A stretch of 42,160 nucleotides of DNA. Origin: Flavobacteriaceae bacterium (GTDB lineage: Bacteria; Bacteroidota; Bacteroidia; Flavobacteriales; Flavobacteriaceae). A program made the translations under genes and the position numbers. The number at the start of each line of letters is the position of its first letter. Position 1 is the first letter of the stretch. A model generated the notes under the pieces. That model did not search any database. It had not been told where the DNA came from and worked only from the letters and a program-made list of their open reading frames with translations. The stretch is from contig JALQTJ010000008.1 of the NCBI GenBank assembly GCA_023264015.1, positions 1-42,160 of the forward strand, given 5' to 3'. Below, piece after piece: positions 30,189 through 38,553 of this stretch.

Positions 30189-31424
30189 TTAAACAGCCTC
30201 AACTTTTGCCTCAGCAGTAAGGTCGACTTCGACTTGGCCTTTTAAGAGGTCTTCAAAAGTCTCTCTAGAACGAATCAGGTGTGCTTCGCCATTGTACCAC
30301 AATACTTCGGCAGGGCGTAGTCTAGAGTTGTAGTTGCTCGACATAGAGAAGCAATATGCTCCCGCGTTGTGAAAGGCCAATAAGTCGCCTTCGGTAATCT
30401 CAGCGATTTGGCGATTGCTTCCAAAAGTATCGGTTTCACAGATGTAACCCACCACCGAGTAAAAACGGGGCTTTCCTTTCGGATTACTAATATTTTCTAT
30501 GTGATGGTATGAACCGTAGAGCATTGGACGCATCAAGTGATTAAAACCAGAGTCTACTCCTGCGAAGACCGTTGATGTGGTTTGTTTAACCACATTTACC
30601 TTGGCTACAAAAGTTCCTGCTTGACTTACTAAAAATTTACCCGGTTCGAAAGAGAGCGTCAACGACTTTCCTATTTTTTCGCAGAAGGCATTAAAACGTT
30701 CGCTAAGTTTTTCTCCGAGTTCTTCAATGGGTGTTTCAATGTCGTCCTTTTTGTAAGGAACCTTAAAGCCACTTCCGAAATCAATAAATTCTAAGTCTTT
30801 GAAATGAGTGGCGGCTTCAAATAGAATCTCTGAGGCATGCAGAAATACATCGATATCCAAAATATCACTTCCGGTATGCATGTGAACCCCATTGATACGC
30901 ATTTTGGTCAACTCTACGATGCGCAAGATGTGTGGAACTTGATGAATGCTAATCCCGAATTTTGAATCAATATGTCCGACTGAAATATTGGCATTTCCGC
31001 CCGCCATAACATGCGGATTGATGCGCACACAAACTGGAGTTTCAGGATAGCGTTGACCGAACAATTCTAAAACCGATAAGTTGTCGATATTGATTTGTAC
31101 CCCAAGGCTTCTGGCTTCTTCGAGTTCTTCGATTGACACTCCATTGGGGGTGTAGATGATATTTTCTGGAGCCACTCCTGCGCGTAAGCCCAAGCGAACC
31201 TCTTCAATAGATACCGTATCTAGTCCGGCACCTAACTGATGCATGAGGCGTAGCACGCTTAAGTTTGAATTGGCCTTCACTGCGTAGTGAAGTTTTAGAT
31301 GATCGACGTTTCTAAAGGCTTTTTTTAGCCGGTTATATTGAGCACTAATTACATGCGCATCATAAATGTATACCGGTGCTCCGTATTCACGAGCGATGGC
31401 TTCAAATGGGGGTTGTGAACTCAT
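30189..31424 (-). CDS. lysA: Diaminopimelate decarboxylase
   Basis: PLP enzyme that decarboxylates meso-diaminopimelate to lysine. At 411 residues it has normal length. Lys50 in KLHYAVKANSNLSVL binds PLP. The barrel has GAGLDTVSIEEVRLGLRAGV, the specificity loop GSDILD, FIDFGSGFKVPY and the phosphate-binding EPGKF. The C-terminal barrel carries GYICETDTFGSNRQI with the catalytic Cys and HNAGAYCFSMSSNYNSRLRP. It heads the minus-strand pair lysA-thioredoxin. dapD of the same pathway lies at 40.0-40.9 kb. Confidence 0.96.
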   Translation of the reverse strand: MSSQPPFEAIAREYGAPVYIYDAHVISAQYNRLKKAFRNVDHLKLHYAVKANSNLSVLRLMHQLGAGLDTVSIEEVRLGLRAGVAPENIIYTPNGVSIEELEEARSLGVQINIDNLSVLELFGQRYPETPVCVRINPHVMAGGNANISVGHIDSKFGISIHQVPHILRIVELTKMRINGVHMHTGSDILDIDVFLHASEILFEAATHFKDLEFIDFGSGFKVPYKKDDIETPIEELGEKLSERFNAFCEKIGKSLTLSFEPGKFLVSQAGTFVAKVNVVKQTTSTVFAGVDSGFNHLMRPMLYGSYHHIENISNPKGKPRFYSVVGYICETDTFGSNRQIAEITEGDLLAFHNAGAYCFSMSSNYNSRLRPAEVLWYNGEAHLIRSRETFEDLLKGQVEVDLTAEAKVEAV

Positions 31425-31608
31425 ATCATTTAAAAAAGTGATGCAAATTACTATGCTTCAACCGAATATCCTGTATTCTTGTGAAGTTTTATCATGAATA
31501 TCACATTTTGTTTTATTTAAAACATTTCGCCTTCTAATTAAAGCGTTAAAGCAATAGGTGCATTCGTGCCTCTTTTCTATTTTTGTGCCCAGTTAAAAGA
31601 CTGATATC
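31425..31608. other. Divergent intergenic region between lysA and sucC
   Basis: A 184-base A/T-rich spacer. The sucC side has a -7 element at 31578-31585. The lysA side has only GTAATTTG, one base short of the consensus. A short GTTTTA-TT-TAAAAC dyad near 31509-31523 is visible. I see no tRNA or structured RNA. Confidence 0.45.
31578..31585 (+). promoter_or_regulatory. -7 promoter element TATTTTTG for sucC
   Basis: Exact TAnnTTTG match 23 bases before the sucC ATG. A -33 TTTG at the normal spacing is not apparent. Confidence 0.45.
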
Positions 31609-32802
31609 ATGAATTTACACGAGTACCAAGGAAAAGAGATTTTAGCCAGCTTCGGCGTGGATATTCAAAGAGGAATCGTAGCTGACACTCCAGAATCAGC
31701 TGTAGACGCTGCTAAAAAATTGACTGAAGAAACAGGTACCTCGTGGCATGTAATCAAGGCTCAAGTGCACGCAGGGGGACGCGGTAAAGGTGGAGGCGTA
31801 AAACTCGCTAAATCACTTGAGGACGTGAAGTCATTAGCGGATCAGATCATCGGAATGCAATTGGTGACGCCACAAACCTCTGCAGAAGGAAAGACGGTTC
31901 ACCAGGTTCTTGTAGCAGAGGACGTGTACTATCCTGGTCCTAGTGACACCTCTGAGTTCTACATGTCTGTCTTATTGAATCGCGCTACAGGCCGCAATAT
32001 GATCATGTACTCTACTGAAGGAGGAATGGATATTGAAGAGGTTGCTGAAAAGACACCGCATTTAATTTTTACTGAAGAAATTGACCCTTCTGTTGGGCTC
32101 ACAGGTTTTCAAGCGCGCAATATTGCCTTTAACCTTGGTTTAGAAGGAAAAGCCTTTAAAGAAATGACGCGCTTTGTCACTGCTCTTTATAAAGCGTACG
32201 AGCAGAGTGATTCAAGTCTTTTTGAAATCAATCCTGTACTTAAGACCTCTGACGATCGCGTGATTGCAGTAGATGCTAAAGTAACTTTAGACGATAATGC
32301 TTTATACCGGCGTAAGGCTTATGCTGAGATGCGAGATACCCGTGAAGAAAACCCTGTTGAGGTAGAGGCAAAAGCTATTGGTCTTAATTATGTGGATCTT
32401 GACGGTAATGTGGGGTGTATGGTTAACGGTGCCGGACTAGCAATGGCAACCATGGATCTTATTAAAATGGCCGGAGGTGAGCCTGCCAACTTCTTAGATG
32501 TTGGAGGAACAGCTGATGCTAAACGCGTTGAAGAGGCCTTTCGCATTATTTTGAAGGATCCTAATGTAAAAGCTATTTTGGTGAATATTTTTGGAGGAAT
32601 TGTTCGATGCGATCGCGTAGCTAATGGTATCGTAGATGCTTACAAGAATATGGCCGATCAAATCAATGTTCCCATCATTGTGCGCCTTCAAGGAACTAAC
32701 GCTGAACTTGCCAAAGAAATCATTGACAATTCAGGACTTGAAGTACATTCTGCGGTACAATTCCAAGAAGCTGCAGACAAGGTTAAGGCTGTATTGGCTT
32801 AA
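31609..32802 (+). CDS. sucC: Succinate-CoA ligase (ADP-forming) subunit beta
   Basis: Beta subunit of the TCA-cycle enzyme coupling succinyl-CoA hydrolysis to ATP or GTP formation. The 397 residues have the N-terminal MNLHEYQGKEILASFGV, the ATP-grasp part with IKAQVHAGGRGKGGGVKLAK, FEINPVLK, and the C-terminal phosphohistidine-loop-binding domain with GNVGCMVNGAGLAMATMD, FLDVGGTA, NIFGGIVRCDRVA and VRLQGTNAE. The alpha subunit (sucD) is not adjacent: the next gene, uvrB, is convergent and starts at the following base. The pair is therefore split, which is not rare in Bacteroidota. Confidence 0.97.
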   Translation: MNLHEYQGKEILASFGVDIQRGIVADTPESAVDAAKKLTEETGTSWHVIKAQVHAGGRGKGGGVKLAKSLEDVKSLADQIIGMQLVTPQTSAEGKTVHQVLVAEDVYYPGPSDTSEFYMSVLLNRATGRNMIMYSTEGGMDIEEVAEKTPHLIFTEEIDPSVGLTGFQARNIAFNLGLEGKAFKEMTRFVTALYKAYEQSDSSLFEINPVLKTSDDRVIAVDAKVTLDDNALYRRKAYAEMRDTREENPVEVEAKAIGLNYVDLDGNVGCMVNGAGLAMATMDLIKMAGGEPANFLDVGGTADAKRVEEAFRIILKDPNVKAILVNIFGGIVRCDRVANGIVDAYKNMADQINVPIIVRLQGTNAELAKEIIDNSGLEVHSAVQFQEAADKVKAVLA

Positions 32803-34782
32803 CTATTGTGCTTGCAGTTGTTTGAGGTGATCCCTCAAGCGGGCAGCCTCCATAAAGTCGAGCTCCTTGGCCGCCTTTTCCATCGCCTTGCGGGTATTTT
32901 TGATTTGTGTTTCAACATCTCCCTTACTGAGATTTGCAATTTCTCTCTCACTAAGAGATTTGAGTTCCTTTTCTTCGCTCTGAGTTTTACGGGCGCGCAG
33001 GGTATCGTCTAGAGGTTTGTTCAGGGCCGTAGGGGTAATGCCGTGCTTCTTGTTATAAGCCTCTTGTTTTTCTCTCCGATAGGTCGTCTGGTCGATAGTT
33101 TCTTGCATGCTTTGTGTAATCGTATCTGCATACATAATGGCCTTTCCGTTGAGGTGTCGTGCGGCCCTTCCGACTGTTTGTGTTAAACTCCTATTGCTTC
33201 TCAAGAATCCCTCCTTATCGGCATCGATAATGGCAACCAGTGATACTTCAGGAAGATCTAACCCCTCTCTCAATAGATTTACACCTATGAGCACATCGAA
33301 TAGTCCGCGCCTTAGATCTTGCATGATTTCTACGCGTTCGAGGGTATCTACGTCACTGTGTATATAGCGACATCTGACTCCAATTCGTGTCAAGTATTTG
33401 GTGAGTTCTTCTGCCATTCTCTTGGTCAATGTAGTCACTAGAACTCGCTCGTCTTTTTCAGCTCGCTGCTGAATTTCTTCGGTTAAATCGTCAATCTGAT
33501 TTTTACTGGGACGAATTTCTATTAGGGGATCTAAGAGTCCTGTGGGTCGGATCAATTGCTCGATTAGGACTCCTTGTGACAATTGCATTTCGTAATCGGC
33601 TGGAGTGGCGCTTACGTAGATTACTTGATTTTGAAGGGCTTCGAATTCTTCGAATTTTAACGGTCGATTGTCTAGGGCAGCAGGAAGCCTGAAGCCGTAG
33701 TCGACCAGATTTTCTTTTCGCGAACGGTCTCCTCCGTACATCGCATGTACTTGTGGAATAGTCACATGACTTTCATCAATGACCATAAGGTAGTCTTCAG
33801 GAAAATAATCTAGAAGACAGAACGGACGCGTTCCTGGTGCTCTGCCATCGAGGTAGCGTGAATAGTTTTCAATTCCGGAGCAATACCCTAGTTCTCGCAT
33901 CATCTCAAGATCGAATGTGGTCCGTTCTTCAAGTCTCTTCGCTTCAAGAGGCTTTCCGATTTCATTGAAATAAGCCACCTGTTTGACAAGATCTTCTTGT
34001 ATGTTGTGGATTGCATTTTGTAAAACCTCTGGTGAGGTAACAAACATGTTAGCAGGATAGATGGTGAGTTGTTCATAGAGTTCAATCACCTTTTGATTTG
34101 CCGGATCTATCGCTTCAATCTCTTCGATCTCATCACCGAAGAAATGAATTCTGAAAGCGTAATCTGCGTATCCTGGAAATACGTCAACCACATCTCCTTT
34201 AATCCTGAAATTACCGTTAGAAAATTCTGCAGTGGTACGTGCGTACAACGATTGTACGAGCAGCTTTAAGAGTTGTGTACGTGCAATGACCTGACCACGT
34301 TGTATGCGGATGACATTCTTTTGAAATTCGATAGGGTTCCCGATACCATAAAGGCAGGATACAGAGGCCACTACAATCACATCTCTTCTGCCACTGAGCA
34401 ATGAAGAGGTGGTGCTTAAGCGCAGTTTTTCGATATCCTCATTGATGCTCAGGTCTTTTTCAATATAGGTTCCGCTTGCAGGAATGTAAGCTTCAGGCTG
34501 ATAATAATCGTAGTAAGACACAAAGTACTCTACGGCATTGTTTGGAAAAAACTGCTTGAACTCAGCGTAGAGTTGAGCAGCTAAGGTTTTGTTGTGCGCT
34601 AATACAAGAGTAGGACGTTGCACAGATTCAATGACATTTGCGACGGTAAAGGTCTTTCCTGATCCTGTTACTCCCAATAAAGTTTGATGCGGATCACCAT
34701 CGATAATTCCTTTGGCGAGCGCGGCAATAGCTTCGGGCTGATCTCCTGTAGGTTTAAAAGTAGATTGAATCTCAAACTTCAT
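32803..34782 (-). CDS. uvrB: Excinuclease ABC subunit B
   Basis: DNA damage-verifying helicase of nucleotide excision repair. I start at 34782 (MKFEIQSTFKPTGDQPEAI), giving 659 residues; the open frame extends 41 codons further into the neighbour's leader. Walker A GVTGSGKT is at 37-44. The beta-hairpin that inserts between strands is YFVSYYDYYQPEAYIP. Helicase motifs include MVIDESHVT, YVSATPADYE, GVNLLREGLDLPEVSLV and RSLTQTVGRAARH. The C-terminal UVR motif (about 623-658) binds UvrC. Its stop directly abuts that of sucC. The start is divergent from the kinase-like gene across 54 bases. Confidence 0.97.
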   Translation of the reverse strand: MKFEIQSTFKPTGDQPEAIAALAKGIIDGDPHQTLLGVTGSGKTFTVANVIESVQRPTLVLAHNKTLAAQLYAEFKQFFPNNAVEYFVSYYDYYQPEAYIPASGTYIEKDLSINEDIEKLRLSTTSSLLSGRRDVIVVASVSCLYGIGNPIEFQKNVIRIQRGQVIARTQLLKLLVQSLYARTTAEFSNGNFRIKGDVVDVFPGYADYAFRIHFFGDEIEEIEAIDPANQKVIELYEQLTIYPANMFVTSPEVLQNAIHNIQEDLVKQVAYFNEIGKPLEAKRLEERTTFDLEMMRELGYCSGIENYSRYLDGRAPGTRPFCLLDYFPEDYLMVIDESHVTIPQVHAMYGGDRSRKENLVDYGFRLPAALDNRPLKFEEFEALQNQVIYVSATPADYEMQLSQGVLIEQLIRPTGLLDPLIEIRPSKNQIDDLTEEIQQRAEKDERVLVTTLTKRMAEELTKYLTRIGVRCRYIHSDVDTLERVEIMQDLRRGLFDVLIGVNLLREGLDLPEVSLVAIIDADKEGFLRSNRSLTQTVGRAARHLNGKAIMYADTITQSMQETIDQTTYRREKQEAYNKKHGITPTALNKPLDDTLRARKTQSEEKELKSLSEREIANLSKGDVETQIKNTRKAMEKAAKELDFMEAARLRDHLKQLQAQ

Positions 34783-34836
34783 TCTGTAAAAATAGCAATC
34801 CTCAGTCGCAATCATTTTTATAAAACAAAGTATCTT

Positions 34837-35898
34837 ATGCCTATGAGCGAAGCACCTCAAATGGTATTCAAAAAGCCCAGTTATCCAATTTCGGATACGC
34901 TGCAACGCTACTTAGATCGTTATAAACGCAGTACAGAAGTGCCTGTGCATTACGATGATTTGATGCGCTTTACGGGATCTGTGACTGTTTTGAATCAGCA
35001 TGAAGAGGATACCCTTTGGGTACGGGTGTATTATTCTGAAGAAGAACGAAAAGAGATCGACTTGTCGCTCAAGATGATCTACTCTATACTTCATTCTGAT
35101 GGGAGCGATGCTATATTCGAAGATCTTTCAGTAGATGCTATAGATTATTGCACCTTCGGAAACTCGAAACCTTTTCGAATCAAAATTCGGAATGTAATGA
35201 ATGACAACTACACCTATTTCTACGTCAAAAGGAGTGATGCCTCTCGTATATACGGGCTAGAATTAGAACACCTACTTTCGCCCTACAATTTGAACTTTCT
35301 GGTTTCTAACGATACGCTCATCGAAGAGCATATCGCTGGAATTCCGGGAGATGTTTTTATTCAAGAGTACTTACCGCATTGCAGTGAACGACAGCGTGCA
35401 CAGCTCGCCAAAGAGTTTGTAAAGTTCAATGAGCGCTCAATGATACGTCTTCTAGGGGATATGCGCGCTTATAATTACGTGGTTATTCCGGTCCATGATT
35501 TTGATAGCGTTATTCATAAGATTAGAGCCATCGATTTTGATCAGCAGAACTACGAAGGGGATTTAAAGGTGTATCGCCCTCAGTTTTTCCCTGAAAACCA
35601 GGGGATGATGGACCTGATTAAACAGCATCTTAAAAAAGAGTCGGTCTTTCAATACAAGCGCGAAGAGCGATCTTCATTAGCGAAGCGGGCCTTGGGTGCC
35701 GAGGCTCAACTTCGCCGTCTCGTAGAATCGGCAAAAGCAGATGTGCTCTCGACCTCCGAACACGTTAAAACCCTGGGGAAACAAATAAGTCATTTTACTG
35801 GCGATCCACGTTTTGAATCGGCGCCTTCAATGGGAGTAATCCTCGAACTCGCCCTGCTTTTCGTAATTCGAAATTACAGAGATCTTACTGCGCTTTAA
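34837..35898 (+). CDS. Uncharacterised protein with protein-kinase-like fold signature
   Basis: A 353-residue protein I cannot place in a named family. I start at the ATG at 34837 (MPMSEAPQM; a second ATG is two codons later). Residues about 112-245 show a kinase-like order of motifs: strand with Lys131 in YFYVKRSD, a helix with Glu142/Glu144 in GLELEHLL, a hinge-like DVFIQEYLP, then LLGDMRAYN with Asp208 and Asn213 at the exact D-x4-N spacing of kinase catalytic loops, then AIDFDQQ with Asp233 where DFG would be. The N-terminal 110 residues and a charged helical C-terminus (about 270-340) are extra. No signal peptide. It is divergent from uvrB and its stop overlaps that of ndpA by four bases. 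It could be an APH- or RIO-like kinase or a pseudokinase. Confidence 0.7.
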   Translation: MPMSEAPQMVFKKPSYPISDTLQRYLDRYKRSTEVPVHYDDLMRFTGSVTVLNQHEEDTLWVRVYYSEEERKEIDLSLKMIYSILHSDGSDAIFEDLSVDAIDYCTFGNSKPFRIKIRNVMNDNYTYFYVKRSDASRIYGLELEHLLSPYNLNFLVSNDTLIEEHIAGIPGDVFIQEYLPHCSERQRAQLAKEFVKFNERSMIRLLGDMRAYNYVVIPVHDFDSVIHKIRAIDFDQQNYEGDLKVYRPQFFPENQGMMDLIKQHLKKESVFQYKREERSSLAKRALGAEAQLRRLVESAKADVLSTSEHVKTLGKQISHFTGDPRFESAPSMGVILELALLFVIRNYRDLTAL

Positions 35899-36953
35899 CT
35901 CTTGTTTTCTTTGTTAAAATACAGGAGGTAATAGTACATCTGACGCTCCTCGTCCCATCCTTTCTCAACAAACTTCTCTGCTGATTCTGGGTTAATGAAA
36001 TCGAGTTTAATATGAATATTGGTGTCGAGGTGAATTTGGTTTTTGAATTTTCTTCTTGCCTCGCTTACGGCCTGATTGGCTATGCCAAATGAAGAAACAT
36101 CCTCTATGCTGTATTTGGGTCCGCGTTCAGTTTTATAGTGCTTGAACTCTGGGATTAGAGCCGGATTCTCAATCACATCGTTGAGAAAATGGGTTTCTTC
36201 AAAAGTATCGCGAGAGGCGAAGTGATTCATTGCGCGATTCATAAACAGTACCTCTTGCTGCTTGTCTTCTGCCTCAAGAACGACATCTTTTGCAAAATCT
36301 TTACAGAGTTTGAGGTAGTTCTTAGTGAAATAGACCTCATCAGTGAGCGGAGCAATAGACAAGAAGGCCTCTGGCCAATATTTAGCATCGTAACGATTGC
36401 GATCTACCGTGAGTACTTTATAGCCCTCTTCAGACTGAGTATTGAAGATCAGGCACCCTTTGTCGAGCTTTTGGGTAGATATGCCTCTGCGTAAATGAAT
36501 GTTTAGATTCTCGTTCTCCCAACTAAATTCAAAGAAATCTTGTTTGACTTCACTCTTAAAAATCCCAATTGCATCGATTTTTTCATTGTCTAGTCGTACC
36601 TCACTAAAATGAGCTACATAGAGTTCTCCGTTATTGATGTGGGCATGCCTAGATTGTTCGTAAAGGTGAGCTGCTATGTCTTTACTCTGCTCGTGAAGTT
36701 CTTGTGGATTTTCGAAAATGCGATGTACGGCCTGGTATACAGGATGGTATTCTAGGTCTACTTCATGAGAAAAACGGTAATAATTCACCTCTTTCTGATT
36801 AAAAGGAGAGAAGAAGTACTGCTTTAGCAATACACTAATCTCATCATCCAATTGCAGGTGATCTTTAGAAAGATGAAGGGGTTCGTTACGGCTTTTATTG
36901 CCGACGCGATGCAAAGCGATCGCATCGATCTGTGCGTTGTAAAGGGTAAACAT
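35895..36953 (-). CDS. Nucleoid-associated protein, NdpA/YejK family
   Basis: A 352-residue protein of the NdpA family, which in E. coli (YejK) binds the nucleoid. The sequence fits the family: N-terminal AQIDAIALHRVGNKS, FNTQSEEGYKVLTVDRNRYDAKYW in the middle, and a C-terminal portion with IHIKLDFINPESAEKFVEKGWDEERQMYYYLLYF. Related phage and island proteins inhibit topoisomerase IV or gyrase, but the role here is not readable. It is the last gene of the minus-strand run cca-ctaA-pRiA4b-ndpA, 14 bases after the pRiA4b gene. Confidence 0.85.
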   Translation of the reverse strand: MFTLYNAQIDAIALHRVGNKSRNEPLHLSKDHLQLDDEISVLLKQYFFSPFNQKEVNYYRFSHEVDLEYHPVYQAVHRIFENPQELHEQSKDIAAHLYEQSRHAHINNGELYVAHFSEVRLDNEKIDAIGIFKSEVKQDFFEFSWENENLNIHLRRGISTQKLDKGCLIFNTQSEEGYKVLTVDRNRYDAKYWPEAFLSIAPLTDEVYFTKNYLKLCKDFAKDVVLEAEDKQQEVLFMNRAMNHFASRDTFEETHFLNDVIENPALIPEFKHYKTERGPKYSIEDVSSFGIANQAVSEARRKFKNQIHLDTNIHIKLDFINPESAEKFVEKGWDEERQMYYYLLYFNKENKS

Positions 36954-36967
36954 AGAGGGTGTTCGGT

Positions 36968-37522
36968 TTAATAATCTTCGCTGTAGTCGTCCATAGATCC
37001 GAAGTCGTCGCTATAGCCGTCTCCGAATTCATTTCCGAATTCATCGTCATTCCATTCTTCACCAGAATAGAGGTCATCGTCTGTGTCCATAGAAGAAGGT
37101 CGCTCTGATTTAAAGCTCTTTTCAGGGGCCTGGTCTGGAAGGGTACCGAAACTAAAGAGCAACTCGGTAGCTTCGCTTGGTTCACGATCTTCGATTTTTG
37201 CTAATTCCACAAAAAAGCTCCACATGTTCAAGAGGTCGTAAACGTAAATGAGCCTTGGACTATCCTGATGTAACAAGGTTCCTAAAGGAGTGTCTCGCAT
37301 GATGACGGTATCATCTTCAAAACCCATGTCAACAATAGGATATTCGACCCCTTGAATCCATTCTTCATTTGCAGCGAAAAAGGTGCCCATTTCGCTGAGA
37401 TCGAATCCGAAAGATTGTGCAATGGCGATATGAAAATCCTCTAAGCTAATGCGATCGGATACCGCCAAATCGCGAAAAATATCCTCCTCTGCGTCTAAGA
37501 TGACTCGAATTTTATACAACAT
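36968..37522 (-). CDS. Plasmid pRiA4b ORF-3 family protein with acidic tail
   Basis: A 184-residue protein. The folded part (about 1-135) fits the pRiA4b ORF-3-like domain: MLYKIRVILDAEEDIFRDLAV, SLEDFHIAIAQSFGFD, MRDTPLGTLL and LIYVYDLLNMWSFFVEL. The tail (about 140-184) is made of Asp, Glu, Gly, Ser, Tyr and Phe (DDEFGNEFGDGYSDDF) and must be disordered and strongly acidic. Despite the name, nothing indicates a plasmid or transposon here: the gene sits five bases from ctaA in a housekeeping operon. Function unknown. Confidence 0.85.
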   Translation of the reverse strand: MLYKIRVILDAEEDIFRDLAVSDRISLEDFHIAIAQSFGFDLSEMGTFFAANEEWIQGVEYPIVDMGFEDDTVIMRDTPLGTLLHQDSPRLIYVYDLLNMWSFFVELAKIEDREPSEATELLFSFGTLPDQAPEKSFKSERPSSMDTDDDLYSGEEWNDDEFGNEFGDGYSDDFGSMDDYSEDY

Positions 37523-37527
37523 ACGTT

Positions 37528-38553
37528 TTAGGAATTAGAGGGCGCTAATCTACTACTAGTTTTCATCACTAAATAGGCTTGAACCCCAAATAATAGTGAA
37601 GCGATTACCAAATGCAAAGGTTGAGAAGAAAACGGGAACTCGAAATAAGTCATCGCGATACCTGTGCCGACCTCAATGAGGATAAGGCCTAAAACTACTT
37701 GGTAATAAGTGAAGTAAAAAGGTGATGTTTTTTTCAAGCGATAAAAGAGCAACCCATTTACAATAAGTACGATTATAGAGAATGAGCGATGCACATAGAA
37801 AAGAACCGGAGCACTTTGTATCCAGTTGGCTACAGGGTTACCATTATCGATAAAATGGTCAACACTTTGTCGCACTTGGGTACCGAATAGAACCTGAATA
37901 AGGGTCAACGTAAGGGCAGCGATCAACAACGGCCTCTGACGCTTTAGCTCGCTTGTCTCAAGCTGTTCTGGATCGATCTGCGATTTAAGGTAAAAGAGTA
38001 AGGCCACTAGCACTAGTGCCATGAGCATGTGCAGCGTGATCTTCAAGGGGTTGAGGACAGAATACACCACCGTAGCGCCAAGCCACGCCTGAAAGAGGAT
38101 GCCGAATAAAACAAAGCCCGCGATTAGCATGTGTTTTTTGCTTCTATTGGAGTCAAATAGGGTGCTGATGAATAGGGCTAGGGTGAATAAACCGGCTAAA
38201 GCACCCAATAAACGGTTAATGTATTCGATCCATGTATGCCAAGGGTTAAAGAGCGCATAGTCGTGCTTGGTATACGCTTCCCAGTTTGAGGGATTATACC
38301 TCTCTGTAGAGGTAAAGTCTCGTTGAGCGACTTCAAGTTTTTCTTCTTTAATGATGACTTGTCCCTTTTGATAGAGGTGATCGGGTTTCCATTCAAGGGC
38401 ATCAGCCTCTGTCGGAGGTATATAATACCCGAAACACTTTGGCCAATCTGGGCAGCCCATTCCACTACCGGTCATACGCACTACTGCTCCAGCGATAATG
38501 ACCAGATAGATCACCGTCAATGTAGCGTGAAGTAGAAAGCGGGTTCTAGACAT
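37528..38553 (-). CDS. ctaA: Heme A synthase (COX15/CtaA)
   Basis: Inner-membrane enzyme that oxidises the methyl of heme O to the formyl of heme A for aa3 oxidases. 341 residues with eight membrane segments. It has RMTGSGMGCPDWPKCFG (26-42) near the N-terminus. His175 (TLHMLMAL), His255 (YVHRSFS) and His314 (QPLHLVI) correspond to three of the four conserved heme-ligand His. The site of the remaining one reads WIEYINRLLGAL with Glu110 conserved and Asn113 where His is usual. A soluble insert (about 50-100) follows the first helix. Its start overlaps the cca stop by eight bases. Confidence 0.94.
   Translation of the reverse strand: MSRTRFLLHATLTVIYLVIIAGAVVRMTGSGMGCPDWPKCFGYYIPPTEADALEWKPDHLYQKGQVIIKEEKLEVAQRDFTSTERYNPSNWEAYTKHDYALFNPWHTWIEYINRLLGALAGLFTLALFISTLFDSNRSKKHMLIAGFVLFGILFQAWLGATVVYSVLNPLKITLHMLMALVLVALLFYLKSQIDPEQLETSELKRQRPLLIAALTLTLIQVLFGTQVRQSVDHFIDNGNPVANWIQSAPVLFYVHRSFSIIVLIVNGLLFYRLKKTSPFYFTYYQVVLGLILIEVGTGIAMTYFEFPFSSQPLHLVIASLLFGVQAYLVMKTSSRLAPSNS

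Noticed and set aside
36895-37185. Minus-strand frame with MNSEMNSE-type repeats across the ndpA / pRiA4b junction
   Set aside because: It is a frame-shifted reading of the acidic tail of the pRiA4b-type gene; the repeat follows from the repetitive GAT/GAA codons of that tail.
36968-37522. Possible mobile-element remnant because of the pRiA4b ORF-3 similarity
   Set aside because: No transposase, terminal repeats or target duplications nearby, and the gene is tightly packed in a housekeeping operon.
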